A stretch of 20,767 bases of DNA. Origin: Desulfobulbaceae bacterium UBA5123. GTDB lineage: Bacteria; Desulfobacterota; Desulfobulbia; Desulfobulbales; UBA5123. Below the pieces are notes generated by a model. That model saw only the letters and a list, made by a program, of their open reading frames with translations, made no database searches and had not been told where the DNA came from. Positions 7,692-15,619 of the stretch are shown one piece after another (position 1 is the stretch's first letter; each line of letters begins with the position of its first letter). The DNA lies in contig DHYT01000181.1 in assembly GCA_002415465.1 (NCBI GenBank), forward strand, positions 1-20,767, read 5' to 3'. The position numbers and the translations under genes are program-made.

Positions 7692-8438
7692 ATGCAGTTT
7701 CCGCAAGAACTCGACCCCGACAAGCTTCCTGCCCATGTCGCCATCATCATGGATGGCAATGGGCGCTGGGCGCAGCAGCGCGGCCTGCCTCGACCCATGG
7801 GGCATCAGGTTGGTGTGGAGTCGGTGCAGGCCGTGGTCCGCGCCGCCCGGAAGCTTGATCTGCAAGTTCTCACCCTCTATGCGTTTTCCACCGAAAACTG
7901 GAAGCGTCCTCCCTTTGAAGTGAACGCCCTGATGGGGCTCCTCAAGAAATACCTGTTGCACGAGTTGGAGACCATGGTTGCCAACAACGTTTCACTGCGC
8001 TGTCTCGGCCGCAAGGATCGCCTCCCCGATGATGTCCGCGACATCCTCGACAAGGTGATCGCCGATACCGCCGGCAATGACGGCCTTGTCTTCAACCTTG
8101 CCCTCAATTACGGCAGTCGGGTTGAGATCCTTGACGCGGTGAAGACGGTGGCGGGGCAATGCGCCAACGGCGAGCTTGCCGCTGACGCCATCACCGAGGA
8201 GCTTTTTGCCGCGCATCTGTATACCGGGGGCTTGCCTGATCCGGATCTGTTGATTCGCACCGGCGGCGAGGCGCGACTCAGCAATTTTCTCCTCTGGCAG
8301 GCTTCGTACGCTGAAATCTGTTTCGTCGATACCCTCTGGCCTGATTTCCGGGAAGAAAACCTGCTTGATGCGATCCGTGTGTACCAGGGTCGGCAGCGGC
8401 GATTCGGCATGACCGGCGAACAGGTGCGACCGGCGTGA
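7692..8438 (+). CDS. uppS: Isoprenyl transferase (undecaprenyl diphosphate synthase)
   Basis: A 248-residue cis-prenyltransferase that extends farnesyl-PP with isopentenyl-PP to undecaprenyl-PP, the lipid carrier for peptidoglycan and O-antigen. The catalytic segment IIMDGNGRWAQ places the key Asp at residue 21 (Asp26 in E. coli). It is followed by GH..G at 37-41, TLYAFSTENWKRP, and the C-terminal isopentenyl-PP site DLLIRTGGEARLSNFLLWQ with YAEICFVDTLWPDF. ATG 7692 lies 11 bases past frr; only a weak ribosome site is seen. Its precursor comes from the MEP pathway to which dxr, two genes downstream, belongs. Confidence 0.97.
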   Translation: MQFPQELDPDKLPAHVAIIMDGNGRWAQQRGLPRPMGHQVGVESVQAVVRAARKLDLQVLTLYAFSTENWKRPPFEVNALMGLLKKYLLHELETMVANNVSLRCLGRKDRLPDDVRDILDKVIADTAGNDGLVFNLALNYGSRVEILDAVKTVAGQCANGELAADAITEELFAAHLYTGGLPDPDLLIRTGGEARLSNFLLWQASYAEICFVDTLWPDFREENLLDAIRVYQGRQRRFGMTGEQVRPA

Positions 8439-8556
8439 TTGGAGAGATTGCCGATCTCCCATGCCCTGCGCAACCTCTCCCGCGCCAAACACCCCTTGAC
8501 TTTTGCAGCCATATCCCGTTTTGTGTAAGGGAACCCTCACTTGGTAACCGATTGCT

Positions 8557-9357
8557 ATGATACGACTTATTACCGGGCTGCTGGCCTGCGGCGGCTGGCT
8601 TGCGCTGGTTCTGTTCGGGGCATTCCCCCTGTTCTGGCTGGTGGTGAGCGCGCTCGGCGTTCTTGCCCTGCATGAATACGGCACCGTGGTGCTGCCCGAT
8701 GTGTCGGCTCAGGCCAGGGCTTTGGGCATGCTCTGCGGCTTCCTGCCCTTCCTGGCGGCCTATGGCGGCAGCGCGGAGGCGGTGATGGCGGTGCTGCCGC
8801 TGGCTTTTGTCGTGCTTGTCGGCTTCATCGTTACCCGCTATCGTGATCTTGCCGATCCCTTCCTGATGATGAGCCGCACCGGGCTCGGCATCCTCTATGT
8901 CGGATTCTGCGGCGCGCATCTGATCCTGCTTCGTCATCAGCCGGCTGGCGTGGCGTGGTTGCTTTGGCTTACCGGCATTACCGTCGGTTCGGATTCGCTG
9001 GCCTATTATGCCGGGCGGCTGTTCGGGAAGCGCAAGCTTTGCCCGGCGGTGAGCCCCGGCAAGACCGTGGTCGGTTTTGTCGGCGGTCTGGTGGGCAGCG
9101 TCACGGTTTCGGTGCTGCTTGCCAGGTTTCTGTTTGTCGATCATGACCCGCTGGTGATGGGGCTGGCCGCCGCCCTCTTGAGTTGTGTCGGGGTGTTGGG
9201 TGATCTCTGCGAATCGGTGATCAAGCGGGCCATGGCGGTGAAGGACTCCGGCTCCATTCTGCCGGGCCACGGCGGCATTCTGGATCGGATCGACTCGCTT
9301 CTGTTTACCGCCCCGATTCTTTACACCCTGGTGCGGTTCGGTTTTCTGCTTCCCTGA
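8557..9357 (+). CDS. cdsA: Phosphatidate cytidylyltransferase
   Basis: A 266-residue inner-membrane enzyme that makes CDP-diacylglycerol from phosphatidic acid and CTP, the branch point to phosphatidylethanolamine and phosphatidylglycerol. Most of the protein is strongly hydrophobic, with around seven or eight probable spans. The C-terminal CDS signature is intact: CESVIKRAMAVKDSG followed by PGHGGILDRIDSLLF, with the metal-binding aspartates. The start ATG at 8557 lacks a clear ribosome site. A gap of 118 bases separates it from uppS; it holds only a small GAGAT/ATCTC hairpin and a doubtful promoter. Confidence 0.96.
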   Translation: MIRLITGLLACGGWLALVLFGAFPLFWLVVSALGVLALHEYGTVVLPDVSAQARALGMLCGFLPFLAAYGGSAEAVMAVLPLAFVVLVGFIVTRYRDLADPFLMMSRTGLGILYVGFCGAHLILLRHQPAGVAWLLWLTGITVGSDSLAYYAGRLFGKRKLCPAVSPGKTVVGFVGGLVGSVTVSVLLARFLFVDHDPLVMGLAAALLSCVGVLGDLCESVIKRAMAVKDSGSILPGHGGILDRIDSLLFTAPILYTLVRFGFLLP

Positions 9358-9392
9358 GGAAACACTCCTTATCTTTCTGAGTGTCATCGACT

Positions 9393-10637
9393 ATGAAGAA
9401 TATAGCCATACTCGGCTCAACCGGTTCCATCGGCTGTAACGTTCTTGAGGTGGTTCGGCAGTTTCCGGGTCGTTTCCGGGTGGTCGGGCTTGCCGCCGGC
9501 AACAACTTCACGCTCCTGCGCGATCAGCTGGAGGCGTTCAATCCGCAACTGGTCTCGGTCGCTGACGAGAGGCTTGCCGGTGAGTTGCGATCGCTGCTCG
9601 CTCCCGAATGGCGGCAGCGGATTGTCGCCGGGGCTGACGGTAACGTGCGGGTTGCCACCTTGCCGCAGGCGGACACGGTGGTTTCGTCCATTGTCGGCGC
9701 GGCCGGACTGATTCCCACCCTGGCCGCCATCGAGGCGGGCAAGCATGTGGCCCTTGCCAACAAGGAAACCCTGGTGATGGCCGGTGATCTGGTCATGGCG
9801 GCGGTGCGGCGCCACAAGGTGGATCTGCTGCCCATCGACAGTGAGCATAACGCGGTTTTTCAGGCCTTGGCGGCGGGTCGCCGTGAAGATGTGGACAAGA
9901 TCATCCTCACCGCCTCGGGGGGGCCGTTCCGCGCCTTTGCCGAAAAGGACCTCTGGGCGGTGACGCCGGCCCAGGCGCTGGCCCACCCCAACTGGAGCAT
10001 GGGCAACAAGATCTCCATCGATTCCGCCACAATGATGAACAAGGGGCTCGAGGTGATCGAGGCCCGCTGGCTTTTTGACATGCCGGTGGAGAGGATCGAG
10101 GTTTTGGTCCATCCGCAGAGCATCGTTCACTCGATGGTGGAATATATAGACGGCTCGGTGGTGGCGCAGATGGGGGTGCCGGACATGAAGATCCCCATCG
10201 CCTATGCGCTCTCCTACCCGGAACGGTTGCGGTTGACCATGCCGCGCCTCAACCTTGCCAGGGCCAACGATCTGACCTTTACCCCCCCTGATTTCAAGCG
10301 GTTCCCCTCCTTGACCCTGGCGTATCAGGCCTGTAGGCGGGGCGGGACGCAGCCGGCGGTACTCAATGCCGCCAACGAGGTGGCGGTGGCGGCGTTTCTT
10401 GAGGAGCGCATCCGTTTCCCGGAAATCGCCCTGGTGGTTGCCGAAACCATCAACCGGCAGCCGGTGCAGGCGGTGGTGAACGCGGCAACGGTCATCGACG
10501 CCGATCTGTCCGCCCGGGTGCAGGCGGAGTCGGTGGTCGAGGCGCTGGTGCTGAAAGCGAAACAGCGCCGGGGAGAGGAGGCGCCATGCCCATCCCTGCC
10601 GCCCAAGTGTGATTCCTTTTCAGATATCAGTCAATGA
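9393..10637 (+). CDS. dxr: 1-deoxy-D-xylulose 5-phosphate reductoisomerase
   Basis: A 414-residue NADPH-dependent enzyme converting DXP to 2-C-methyl-D-erythritol 4-phosphate, the committed step of the MEP isoprenoid pathway. The NADPH loop ILGSTGSIG is at residues 6-14. Metal ligands are D149 and E151 in [10 protein letters not shown], plus the Glu of [13 protein letters not shown] (E220). The substrate loop [13 protein letters not shown] and [12 protein letters not shown] are also present. ATG 9393 starts exactly at the family N-terminus; an in-frame GTG at 9381 would add four residues. About 20 C-terminal residues (after [10 protein letters not shown]) look like an unconserved tail. Confidence 0.97.
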   Translation: MKNIAILGSTGSIGCNVLEVVRQFPGRFRVVGLAAGNNFTLLRDQLEAFNPQLVSVADERLAGELRSLLAPEWRQRIVAGADGNVRVATLPQADTVVSSIVGAAGLIPTLAAIEAGKHVALANKETLVMAGDLVMAAVRRHKVDLLPIDSEHNAVFQALAAGRREDVDKIILTASGGPFRAFAEKDLWAVTPAQALAHPNWSMGNKISIDSATMMNKGLEVIEARWLFDMPVERIEVLVHPQSIVHSMVEYIDGSVVAQMGVPDMKIPIAYALSYPERLRLTMPRLNLARANDLTFTPPDFKRFPSLTLAYQACRRGGTQPAVLNAANEVAVAAFLEERIRFPEIALVVAETINRQPVQAVVNAATVIDADLSARVQAESVVEALVLKAKQRRGEEAPCPSLPPKCDSFSDISQ

Positions 10638-10650
10638 GGCCGTCGTTTTT

Positions 10651-10687
10651 CGGGCTGTTCCGGTTTGCTCCGGCCCGGTCTTTTCTT
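10651..10687 (+). terminator. Weak terminator-like hairpin between dxr and rseP
   Basis: CGGGC (10651-10655) pairs with GCCCG (10673-10677) across a 17-base loop that contains extra CCGG pairing potential. It is followed by TCTTTTCTT (10679-10687). The stem is short. Because dxr, rseP and tsaB are usually one unit, partial read-through attenuation is more likely than a full stop. Confidence 0.3.
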
Positions 10688-10713
10688 AAGTTCACCTTCC
10701 ATCGTGTTCGCAT

Positions 10714-11793
10714 ATGAATTCATTGCTTTCCTTTATCGTGCTTCTCGGTCTGCTCATCTTTGTCCATGAGTTGGGGCATTTTCTGTTTGCCAAGCTGTTC
10801 GGCGTCAAGGTGCTCAAGTTTTCCCTGGGCTTTGGCCCCAAGGTTTTCGGCCGGCAACACGGCGAGACCGAATACCTGATCAGCGCCTTCCCTCTGGGGG
10901 GGTATGTGAAGATGCTGGGCGAGCAGCCCGAGGATGAGGTGGCCGACGCCGACAAGGCGAGATCTTTCTCCGCCAAGCCGGTCTGGCAGCGGATGATCGT
11001 GGTGGCCGCCGGGCCGCTGTTCAATCTGTTCTTCGCGGTGCTGCTGTTCTGCACCATTTTCGCGGTGGCGGGTTTGCCGGACCTGGTGCCTGGCACCACC
11101 ATCGGCGAGGTGTCGCCGGATTCACCCGCCGCGGCCGCCGGCTTGCAGGCCGGGGACACCATCGTCGCCATTGACGGCGCAGCCACCCGTAAATGGGAGG
11201 ATGTTTCGGCAATGGTCGCAGCCTGCGAGGGGCGGCAGCTCACCCTGACCATTCAGCGCGGCAAGGAAACCCTGGAGCTGGTCGGGCAGCCGACGACCCA
11301 GCCGACGCGCAATATCTTTGGTGAGGTGGTGGGCGAGCGGTACCTCCTCGGGATTTCCCGCCTCGACCATCTGGTCTACAGGAAGATCGGTCTCGGTGAG
11401 GCCTTTGTGGCAGGATGCAGCCAGACCTGGACGTTCATCTATCTGACCATCATGGGCATCGTCAAGATCATCCAGAGCGTGGTGCCCGCCTCCGAGCTGG
11501 GGGGGCCGATCCGCATCGCCCAGTTGGCCGGGGAACGGCTGCAGGCCGGGATGCTTCACTGGTTGCACTTCATGGGCCTTCTCAGCATCAATCTCGGGGT
11601 ATTGAATCTGTTGCCGATCCCGATCCTGGACGGCGGCCATCTGGTTTTCTTCAGCCTCGAAGCGGTCCGGCGGAAGCCCCTTTCCCTGTCAGCCCAGGAG
11701 ATCTGGCAGCGTTTCGGCTTGATTCTGCTCGGCACCCTGATGATCTTTGTTTTTTATAATGATATCGCCAGACTCTTTGGGATGGGCGGCTGA
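10714..11793 (+). CDS. rseP: RIP metalloprotease RseP (site-2 protease)
   Basis: A 359-residue intramembrane zinc protease. In E. coli, RseP cleaves the anti-sigma factor RseA to release sigma E, and clears signal peptides. The zinc motif HELGH is at residues 18-22 in the first span, followed by the conserved GFGPKVFGR and FPLGGYVKM. A single PDZ domain occupies roughly residues 105-190 (core SPAAAAGLQAGDTIVAIDG). The third zinc ligand is in LLPIPILDGGH (Asp306). E. coli RseP has two PDZ domains and about 450 residues, so this is the shorter one-PDZ type found in many other bacteria. The stop is one base before tsaB, so the two are co-translated or nearly so. No clear ribosome site precedes ATG 10714. 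Confidence 0.96.
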   Translation: MNSLLSFIVLLGLLIFVHELGHFLFAKLFGVKVLKFSLGFGPKVFGRQHGETEYLISAFPLGGYVKMLGEQPEDEVADADKARSFSAKPVWQRMIVVAAGPLFNLFFAVLLFCTIFAVAGLPDLVPGTTIGEVSPDSPAAAAGLQAGDTIVAIDGAATRKWEDVSAMVAACEGRQLTLTIQRGKETLELVGQPTTQPTRNIFGEVVGERYLLGISRLDHLVYRKIGLGEAFVAGCSQTWTFIYLTIMGIVKIIQSVVPASELGGPIRIAQLAGERLQAGMLHWLHFMGLLSINLGVLNLLPIPILDGGHLVFFSLEAVRRKPLSLSAQEIWQRFGLILLGTLMIFVFYNDIARLFGMGG

Positions 11794-11794
11794 G

Positions 11795-12523
11795 ATGGCG
11801 CACCACGGCACTCTGTTGGCGCCGAAGACGCCGCTTCTCCTCGCCGTCGAAACCACCGGCCTGTGCGGCAGTGTCGCCCTGGTGGCCGATGGCTGCTGCG
11901 TCGGCGAGTTTTCCCTGCAAACCAAGGTTACCCATTCGCGCCGGTTGTTGAGCGCCATCGAGTATCTGCTGACCCAGGCCGAATGCGATTGGGATGTGAT
12001 CTGCGGCATAGCGGTGAGCCTTGGGCCGGGAAGTTTCACCGGCATCCGCATCGGCCTCAGTACCGCCAAGGGGCTGGCCATGGCGACCGGCAAGCCCCTG
12101 GTCGGCGTCTCCACCCTGGATGCCCTTGCCGGCCAGTTTGCCTATCTGGACAAGCCTCTTTGCGTGGTGCTCGACGCCCGCAAGAAGGAGGTGTATGCCG
12201 CCTTCTATGAATGCCTTGGTGACGGTTCCGTCAAGCGTACCAGCGACAACCTGGTTTTGCCGCCGGAGCGGCTGGCGGCGGCCATTGCCGTGCCGACGGT
12301 GATGGCCGGTGACGGGGCCGTGCTGTATCGTGATCTGTTCGCCTCGGCCTTGGCCGATAACGCCTTGCTGGTCGATGGCGGATGTTGTTTTCCCCGTGCC
12401 GCCGCCGTCGGCAAAGCGGCCTGGCCACGTTTTCGGCAACAGGCATTCCTGGACCCGGCCTTGGCGGCCCCTCTCTATATCCGTGCGTCCGACGCGGAGT
12501 TGCACCTTTCCTCCCCCAACTGA
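11795..12523 (+). CDS. tsaB: tRNA threonylcarbamoyladenosine biosynthesis protein TsaB
   Basis: A 242-residue ASKHA-fold protein that scaffolds TsaD and TsaE in forming t6A at position 37 of ANN-decoding tRNAs. It begins LLLAVETTGLCGSVAL, the family's degenerate phosphate-1 motif, and has the highly conserved LGPGSFTGIRIGLSTAKGLA and LDARKKEVYAAFY. ATG 11795 is chosen because it lies one base after the rseP stop and gives the family N-terminus after a 12-residue lead. The open frame continues upstream within rseP, but those residues are not TsaB-like. tsaB is the last gene of the run starting at rpsB; no strong terminator was seen in the 200 bases that follow. Confidence 0.95.
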   Translation: MAHHGTLLAPKTPLLLAVETTGLCGSVALVADGCCVGEFSLQTKVTHSRRLLSAIEYLLTQAECDWDVICGIAVSLGPGSFTGIRIGLSTAKGLAMATGKPLVGVSTLDALAGQFAYLDKPLCVVLDARKKEVYAAFYECLGDGSVKRTSDNLVLPPERLAAAIAVPTVMAGDGAVLYRDLFASALADNALLVDGGCCFPRAAAVGKAAWPRFRQQAFLDPALAAPLYIRASDAELHLSSPN

Positions 12524-12724
12524 AAAAACGGTTCTTTCCCTTTGCATGGCGGCCGGGCTTTTGATGAAAAAACGGCTATCCTTTATTTTCTCCTTGAAAA
12601 GGTCAGGGTGAGATATTAGTAATTACTGAGTTTAAGTAAATTCTCAAACAGAGGTTTAGTGATGCATCGCTTTGTTATGCGCGGTTGATGTTTTGGATTT
12701 GGTCTGCATTGGAATTGCTGGCGT
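12524..12724. other. AT-richer intergenic spacer between tsaB and the histidine kinase gene
   Basis: This 201-base stretch is visibly AT-richer than its neighbours. It holds an 11-base direct repeat TGAAAAAACGG, whose first copy (12521-12531) overlaps the tsaB stop and whose second lies at 12565-12575. It also holds a weak promoter-like pair, TTGAAA (12594-12599) and TAGTAA (12617-12622), at 17-base spacing on the + strand. No convincing terminator hairpin or small gene was found. Confidence 0.5.
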
Positions 12725-14902
12725 ATGTTGAATATCAAGAGAAAGACAACCCTCATCGTCATGTCCATCATCGTTGCACTCAGCTGCGCGCATGCCGGGG
12801 CGGCGATTTATTGGAGCCACCGCAGTATTGTCGAGGAGCAGGCCGAACACCGGCGCCTGTTTGAGCGAAGCTACGAGCAGATTTCCTCCAGACTCGACAA
12901 CTATCTGTCGAAGCGGGTGAACGGGCTTCTTGTCCAGGATGACATCCTGAAAGCCTTTCGCGACCGCGACCGCAAGAGATTGTATGCGCTCACCGAGAAA
13001 AAATTCCAGGTGATCAGGAACGAACTCCCCGGGTTTCCCATCCTGCATTTCCATACCCCAGACCACAAGAGTTTCCTGCGGCTGCACAAGCCGAATTTTT
13101 TTGACGATGAGCTGAAGGATGTGCGGCCCATGGTCACCCGGGTCATCCATTCACGGGTGGAGGAAAAGGGATTCGAGGTCGGCAAGTTTGCGATCATTTA
13201 TCGGGTGGTGCGGCCGGTCTTTTACGAGGGCGAGTTCCTCGGGGTATTGGAGATCGGCGGTGATATCGGCTTCATGATGAACGAGTTGCGCCTTTTATTC
13301 GGCCTGCCAAGCGCCTTCTATGCCACGCCAGAATCCCTCGCCCCATATAAGTTGAAGAATGATTTCAGGCATGTAAGCGGCCGGCTGTTGTTTTCGACCA
13401 ACAATGAGCAGCTTTTTAATGAGATCGAGAGCGTTAATTTTAAAAACGGCGGCAAGCAGGTTGTCGACGGCAAGGAGTATGCACTCTTGGTTTCGGACCC
13501 GATCGTCGATACCAACGGTCAATTGATCGGCAATATCGTCTCCCTGCATGATCTCAGCCGAATGAATGCCATGCAACGCAAGAACATCGTGCAAACCATG
13601 GTCATGACCGTTTTACTGCTTCTTCTGGTGAGCGTTGTCCTGGAAAAAAGTTTCGGGCGGATGGTGGCGGACCTTGAAGCAAGCAACCGGTTGGCGATGA
13701 AGGCGGAGAAGGCCAAGGGCGAATTCCTCGCCAATATGAGTCATGAGATCCGGACCCCGATGAATGCCATCGTCGGCATGACCAGGCTGGCGCTCAAGAC
13801 CCCTCTCGACGAGCGGCAGCGTTACCTGATCGGATCCGTCAAGACCGCCTCGGACAGCCTGCTCGGCCTGCTGAACGACATCCTTGATCTCTCAAAGATC
13901 GAGGCGGGGCAGTTGCAGCTTGACAGGCATGTCTTTTCCATATCCGCCCTTCTTGATTCGGTGCGGTCGATTCTGACGATTGCCGCCGTTGACAAGAATC
14001 TCGAACTGCGGGTGGCGGGCGAGTTGGATAATGTCCCTGCGTTTGTCGAGGGCGATGAGTTGCGGCTGCGGCAGATCCTGGTAAACCTAGTCAGCAACGC
14101 GATCAAGTTCACCCAAACTGGCAGCGTTGAGGTGACGGTGGCGCGGGAGCCGGCGGACCTGGGTGGCGACACGGTTCTGGCCCGGTTCAGCGTCACCGAT
14201 ACCGGCATCGGCATTCCCCTTGACCAGCAGGAGGCCATATTTACAACCTTTCGGCAGGGAGACAGTTCAACCGCGCGCCAGTTTGGCGGCAGCGGCCTCG
14301 GTCTTGCCATTTGCCAGCAGCTGGTGGAGGTGATGGGCGGACGCATCTGGCTTGAGAGCGAGCCTGGAAAAGGCTCAAGCTTTCATTTTACCGTGCCGCT
14401 GACGGTGGCCGAGAAGAGCGATCAGGAGCGGCAGGAAAAAATGCTCGATGTCGCCGTCCGGCGGCTACGAATCCTGCTGGTCGAGGACAATATGGCCAAC
14501 CGCGAATTGGCCAGGATGGTTCTCGAGGAGGCTGGACATTCGGTGGCCGCTGCCGTCGACGGACTCGACGCCCTGCGGGTGGCGGCCGAGCAGGATTTTG
14601 ACGCAGTGCTGATGGATGTGCAGATGCCGGTCATGGACGGCTATGCAGCCTGCGGCATCATCAGGGATTGTGAACAGGGGAAAGAGGTCGGGGACGTTCA
14701 CCCCGAATTGGCGAAAAAAATAACCGATCGTCTCCGCGGCGGCCATCTGACGATCATCGCCATGACCGCCAACGCCATGCAAGGTGATAAGGAAAAATGC
14801 CTGCAGGCGGGCATGGACGATTACCTGACCAAGCCTTTTCTGCCCGATCAAGTGGCGGCCGCTCTCAGGCAGGTCGGCGGCGCGGGCATCATTGCCTCCT
14901 AA
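12725..14902 (+). CDS. Membrane hybrid histidine kinase: dCache sensor, HisKA, HATPase, receiver
   Basis: A 725-residue hybrid sensor kinase. Two membrane spans (about residues 9-30 and 289-308) bracket a periplasmic domain whose segment LHFHTPDHKSFLRLHKP and following FEVG...RPVFYEGEFLGVLEIGG resemble the double-Cache sensor family dCache_3. HisKA follows, with the phospho-acceptor His340 in FLANMSHEIRTPMNA. The HATPase has its N box (N454 and N458 in LVNLVSNAIKF), G1 DTGIGIP (from 492) and G2 GGSGLGL (from 521). A C-terminal receiver follows, with phospho-acceptor Asp631 in MDVQMPVMDG and TKPF near the end. All catalytic residues are intact. No DNA-binding or other output domain is attached, so phosphate probably passes on through a phosphotransfer protein or the receiver acts directly. 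Its stop overlaps that of the convergent CheZ-like gene by four bases. The ligand is unknown. No clear ribosome site precedes ATG 12725. Confidence 0.93.
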   Translation: MLNIKRKTTLIVMSIIVALSCAHAGAAIYWSHRSIVEEQAEHRRLFERSYEQISSRLDNYLSKRVNGLLVQDDILKAFRDRDRKRLYALTEKKFQVIRNELPGFPILHFHTPDHKSFLRLHKPNFFDDELKDVRPMVTRVIHSRVEEKGFEVGKFAIIYRVVRPVFYEGEFLGVLEIGGDIGFMMNELRLLFGLPSAFYATPESLAPYKLKNDFRHVSGRLLFSTNNEQLFNEIESVNFKNGGKQVVDGKEYALLVSDPIVDTNGQLIGNIVSLHDLSRMNAMQRKNIVQTMVMTVLLLLLVSVVLEKSFGRMVADLEASNRLAMKAEKAKGEFLANMSHEIRTPMNAIVGMTRLALKTPLDERQRYLIGSVKTASDSLLGLLNDILDLSKIEAGQLQLDRHVFSISALLDSVRSILTIAAVDKNLELRVAGELDNVPAFVEGDELRLRQILVNLVSNAIKFTQTGSVEVTVAREPADLGGDTVLARFSVTDTGIGIPLDQQEAIFTTFRQGDSSTARQFGGSGLGLAICQQLVEVMGGRIWLESEPGKGSSFHFTVPLTVAEKSDQERQEKMLDVAVRRLRILLVEDNMANRELARMVLEEAGHSVAAAVDGLDALRVAAEQDFDAVLMDVQMPVMDGYAACGIIRDCEQGKEVGDVHPELAKKITDRLRGGHLTIIAMTANAMQGDKEKCLQAGMDDYLTKPFLPDQVAAALRQVGGAGIIAS

Positions 14903-15528
14903 AGGCCGAACTCGGCCATCAGGTCGTCCACCAGATTCTGCTTGAGCGGGGTCTCCTCGCCGGGTTGCGCCACCTCGCGCAGCAGGTCCGTCTTCTTTTG
15001 GATATTCTCCGGCGAGCTGTCCCGGTTGATGTTGAGGACCACCAGCGCCTCAAGCAGCCAGGTGCGAATCTGGTTGAGTTCCCGGATCAGTTTTTCCATG
15101 TTTTGGCGCGCCGCGTCCTGATAAGATTGGGAGGCGATGATATCGTAGGCGGCGGCTTTCATTTTGTTGACCGTGGCTTCCAGATTGTCGTCGCTGGGGG
15201 TGGCGGGGAGGCGGGTCTGCAACTCGGTCAGCAGGTCGATCAGCTTGTCCGCCTTGTCGAGCACGACATCGGTCGACTGCGCCATCAGGTCGACAACGTT
15301 GCGGGCCTGGTCGACGGCGGTTGGCGCATACTGTCCCGCCGAGGTCAACGGCGCCTCAACTGTTTTCAGGTTCGTCATCATGGCGTTGATTTTCTGCGCC
15401 AGGGTCGAAAGCAATCCTTCCGTGTCGATGGTCAATTTCTGGTGACTGTAATCCCCACGCAAAATCGCTTCGGTGATCTCGACCAGCGAAGCGATATTCT
15501 TGTCCATGTTGGCGGGTGACTGTGGCAT
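14899..15528 (-). CDS. CheZ-like protein phosphatase for a CheY-type receiver
   Basis: A 209-residue, all-helical, soluble protein with the features of the chemotaxis phosphatase CheZ. In the long hairpin helix, ASQSYQDAARQ keeps the catalytic D-x-x-x-Q pair (Asp138, Gln142), matching Asp143/Gln147 of E. coli CheZ in spacing and position. The C-terminal peptide LVDDLMAEFGL resembles the CheY-binding tail of CheZ (VDDLLDSLGF). CheZ speeds hydrolysis of phospho-Asp on CheY. Here no che gene is in view; the receiver on the kinase encoded tail to tail is a possible target, which is inference. ATG 15528 is preferred over the in-frame ATG at 15585 because the extra N-terminal residues look unstructured and it has a weak GAG upstream. 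It follows the GGDEF gene by 91 bases on the same strand and may be co-transcribed with it. Confidence 0.8.
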   Translation of the reverse strand: MPQSPANMDKNIASLVEITEAILRGDYSHQKLTIDTEGLLSTLAQKINAMMTNLKTVEAPLTSAGQYAPTAVDQARNVVDLMAQSTDVVLDKADKLIDLLTELQTRLPATPSDDNLEATVNKMKAAAYDIIASQSYQDAARQNMEKLIRELNQIRTWLLEALVVLNINRDSSPENIQKKTDLLREVAQPGEETPLKQNLVDDLMAEFGL

Positions 15529-15619
15529 GCTCGGCTCAAAAGCTGGGGGCTGATTGACGAAACAAAGGCAAGGCGGATGCGGCATCGTTTGCCGGACAGG
15601 TTAGCAGAAAAGCTGGTAA

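Noticed and set aside
8496..8524. Possible internal promoter before cdsA (TTGACT, 17-base spacer, TTTTGT)
   Set aside because: The -35 is good but the -10 matches poorly, and cdsA is normally co-transcribed with uppS.
8278..9387. - strand open frame of 369 codons opposite uppS/cdsA
   Set aside because: His/Gln/Arg-rich composition typical of the reverse of a hydrophobic membrane gene; cdsA on + has its full signature.
15538..15616. AAAAGCTGG repeated 70 bases apart between the GGDEF and CheZ-like genes
   Set aside because: A 9-base repeat with no structure around it; chance is a sufficient explanation.
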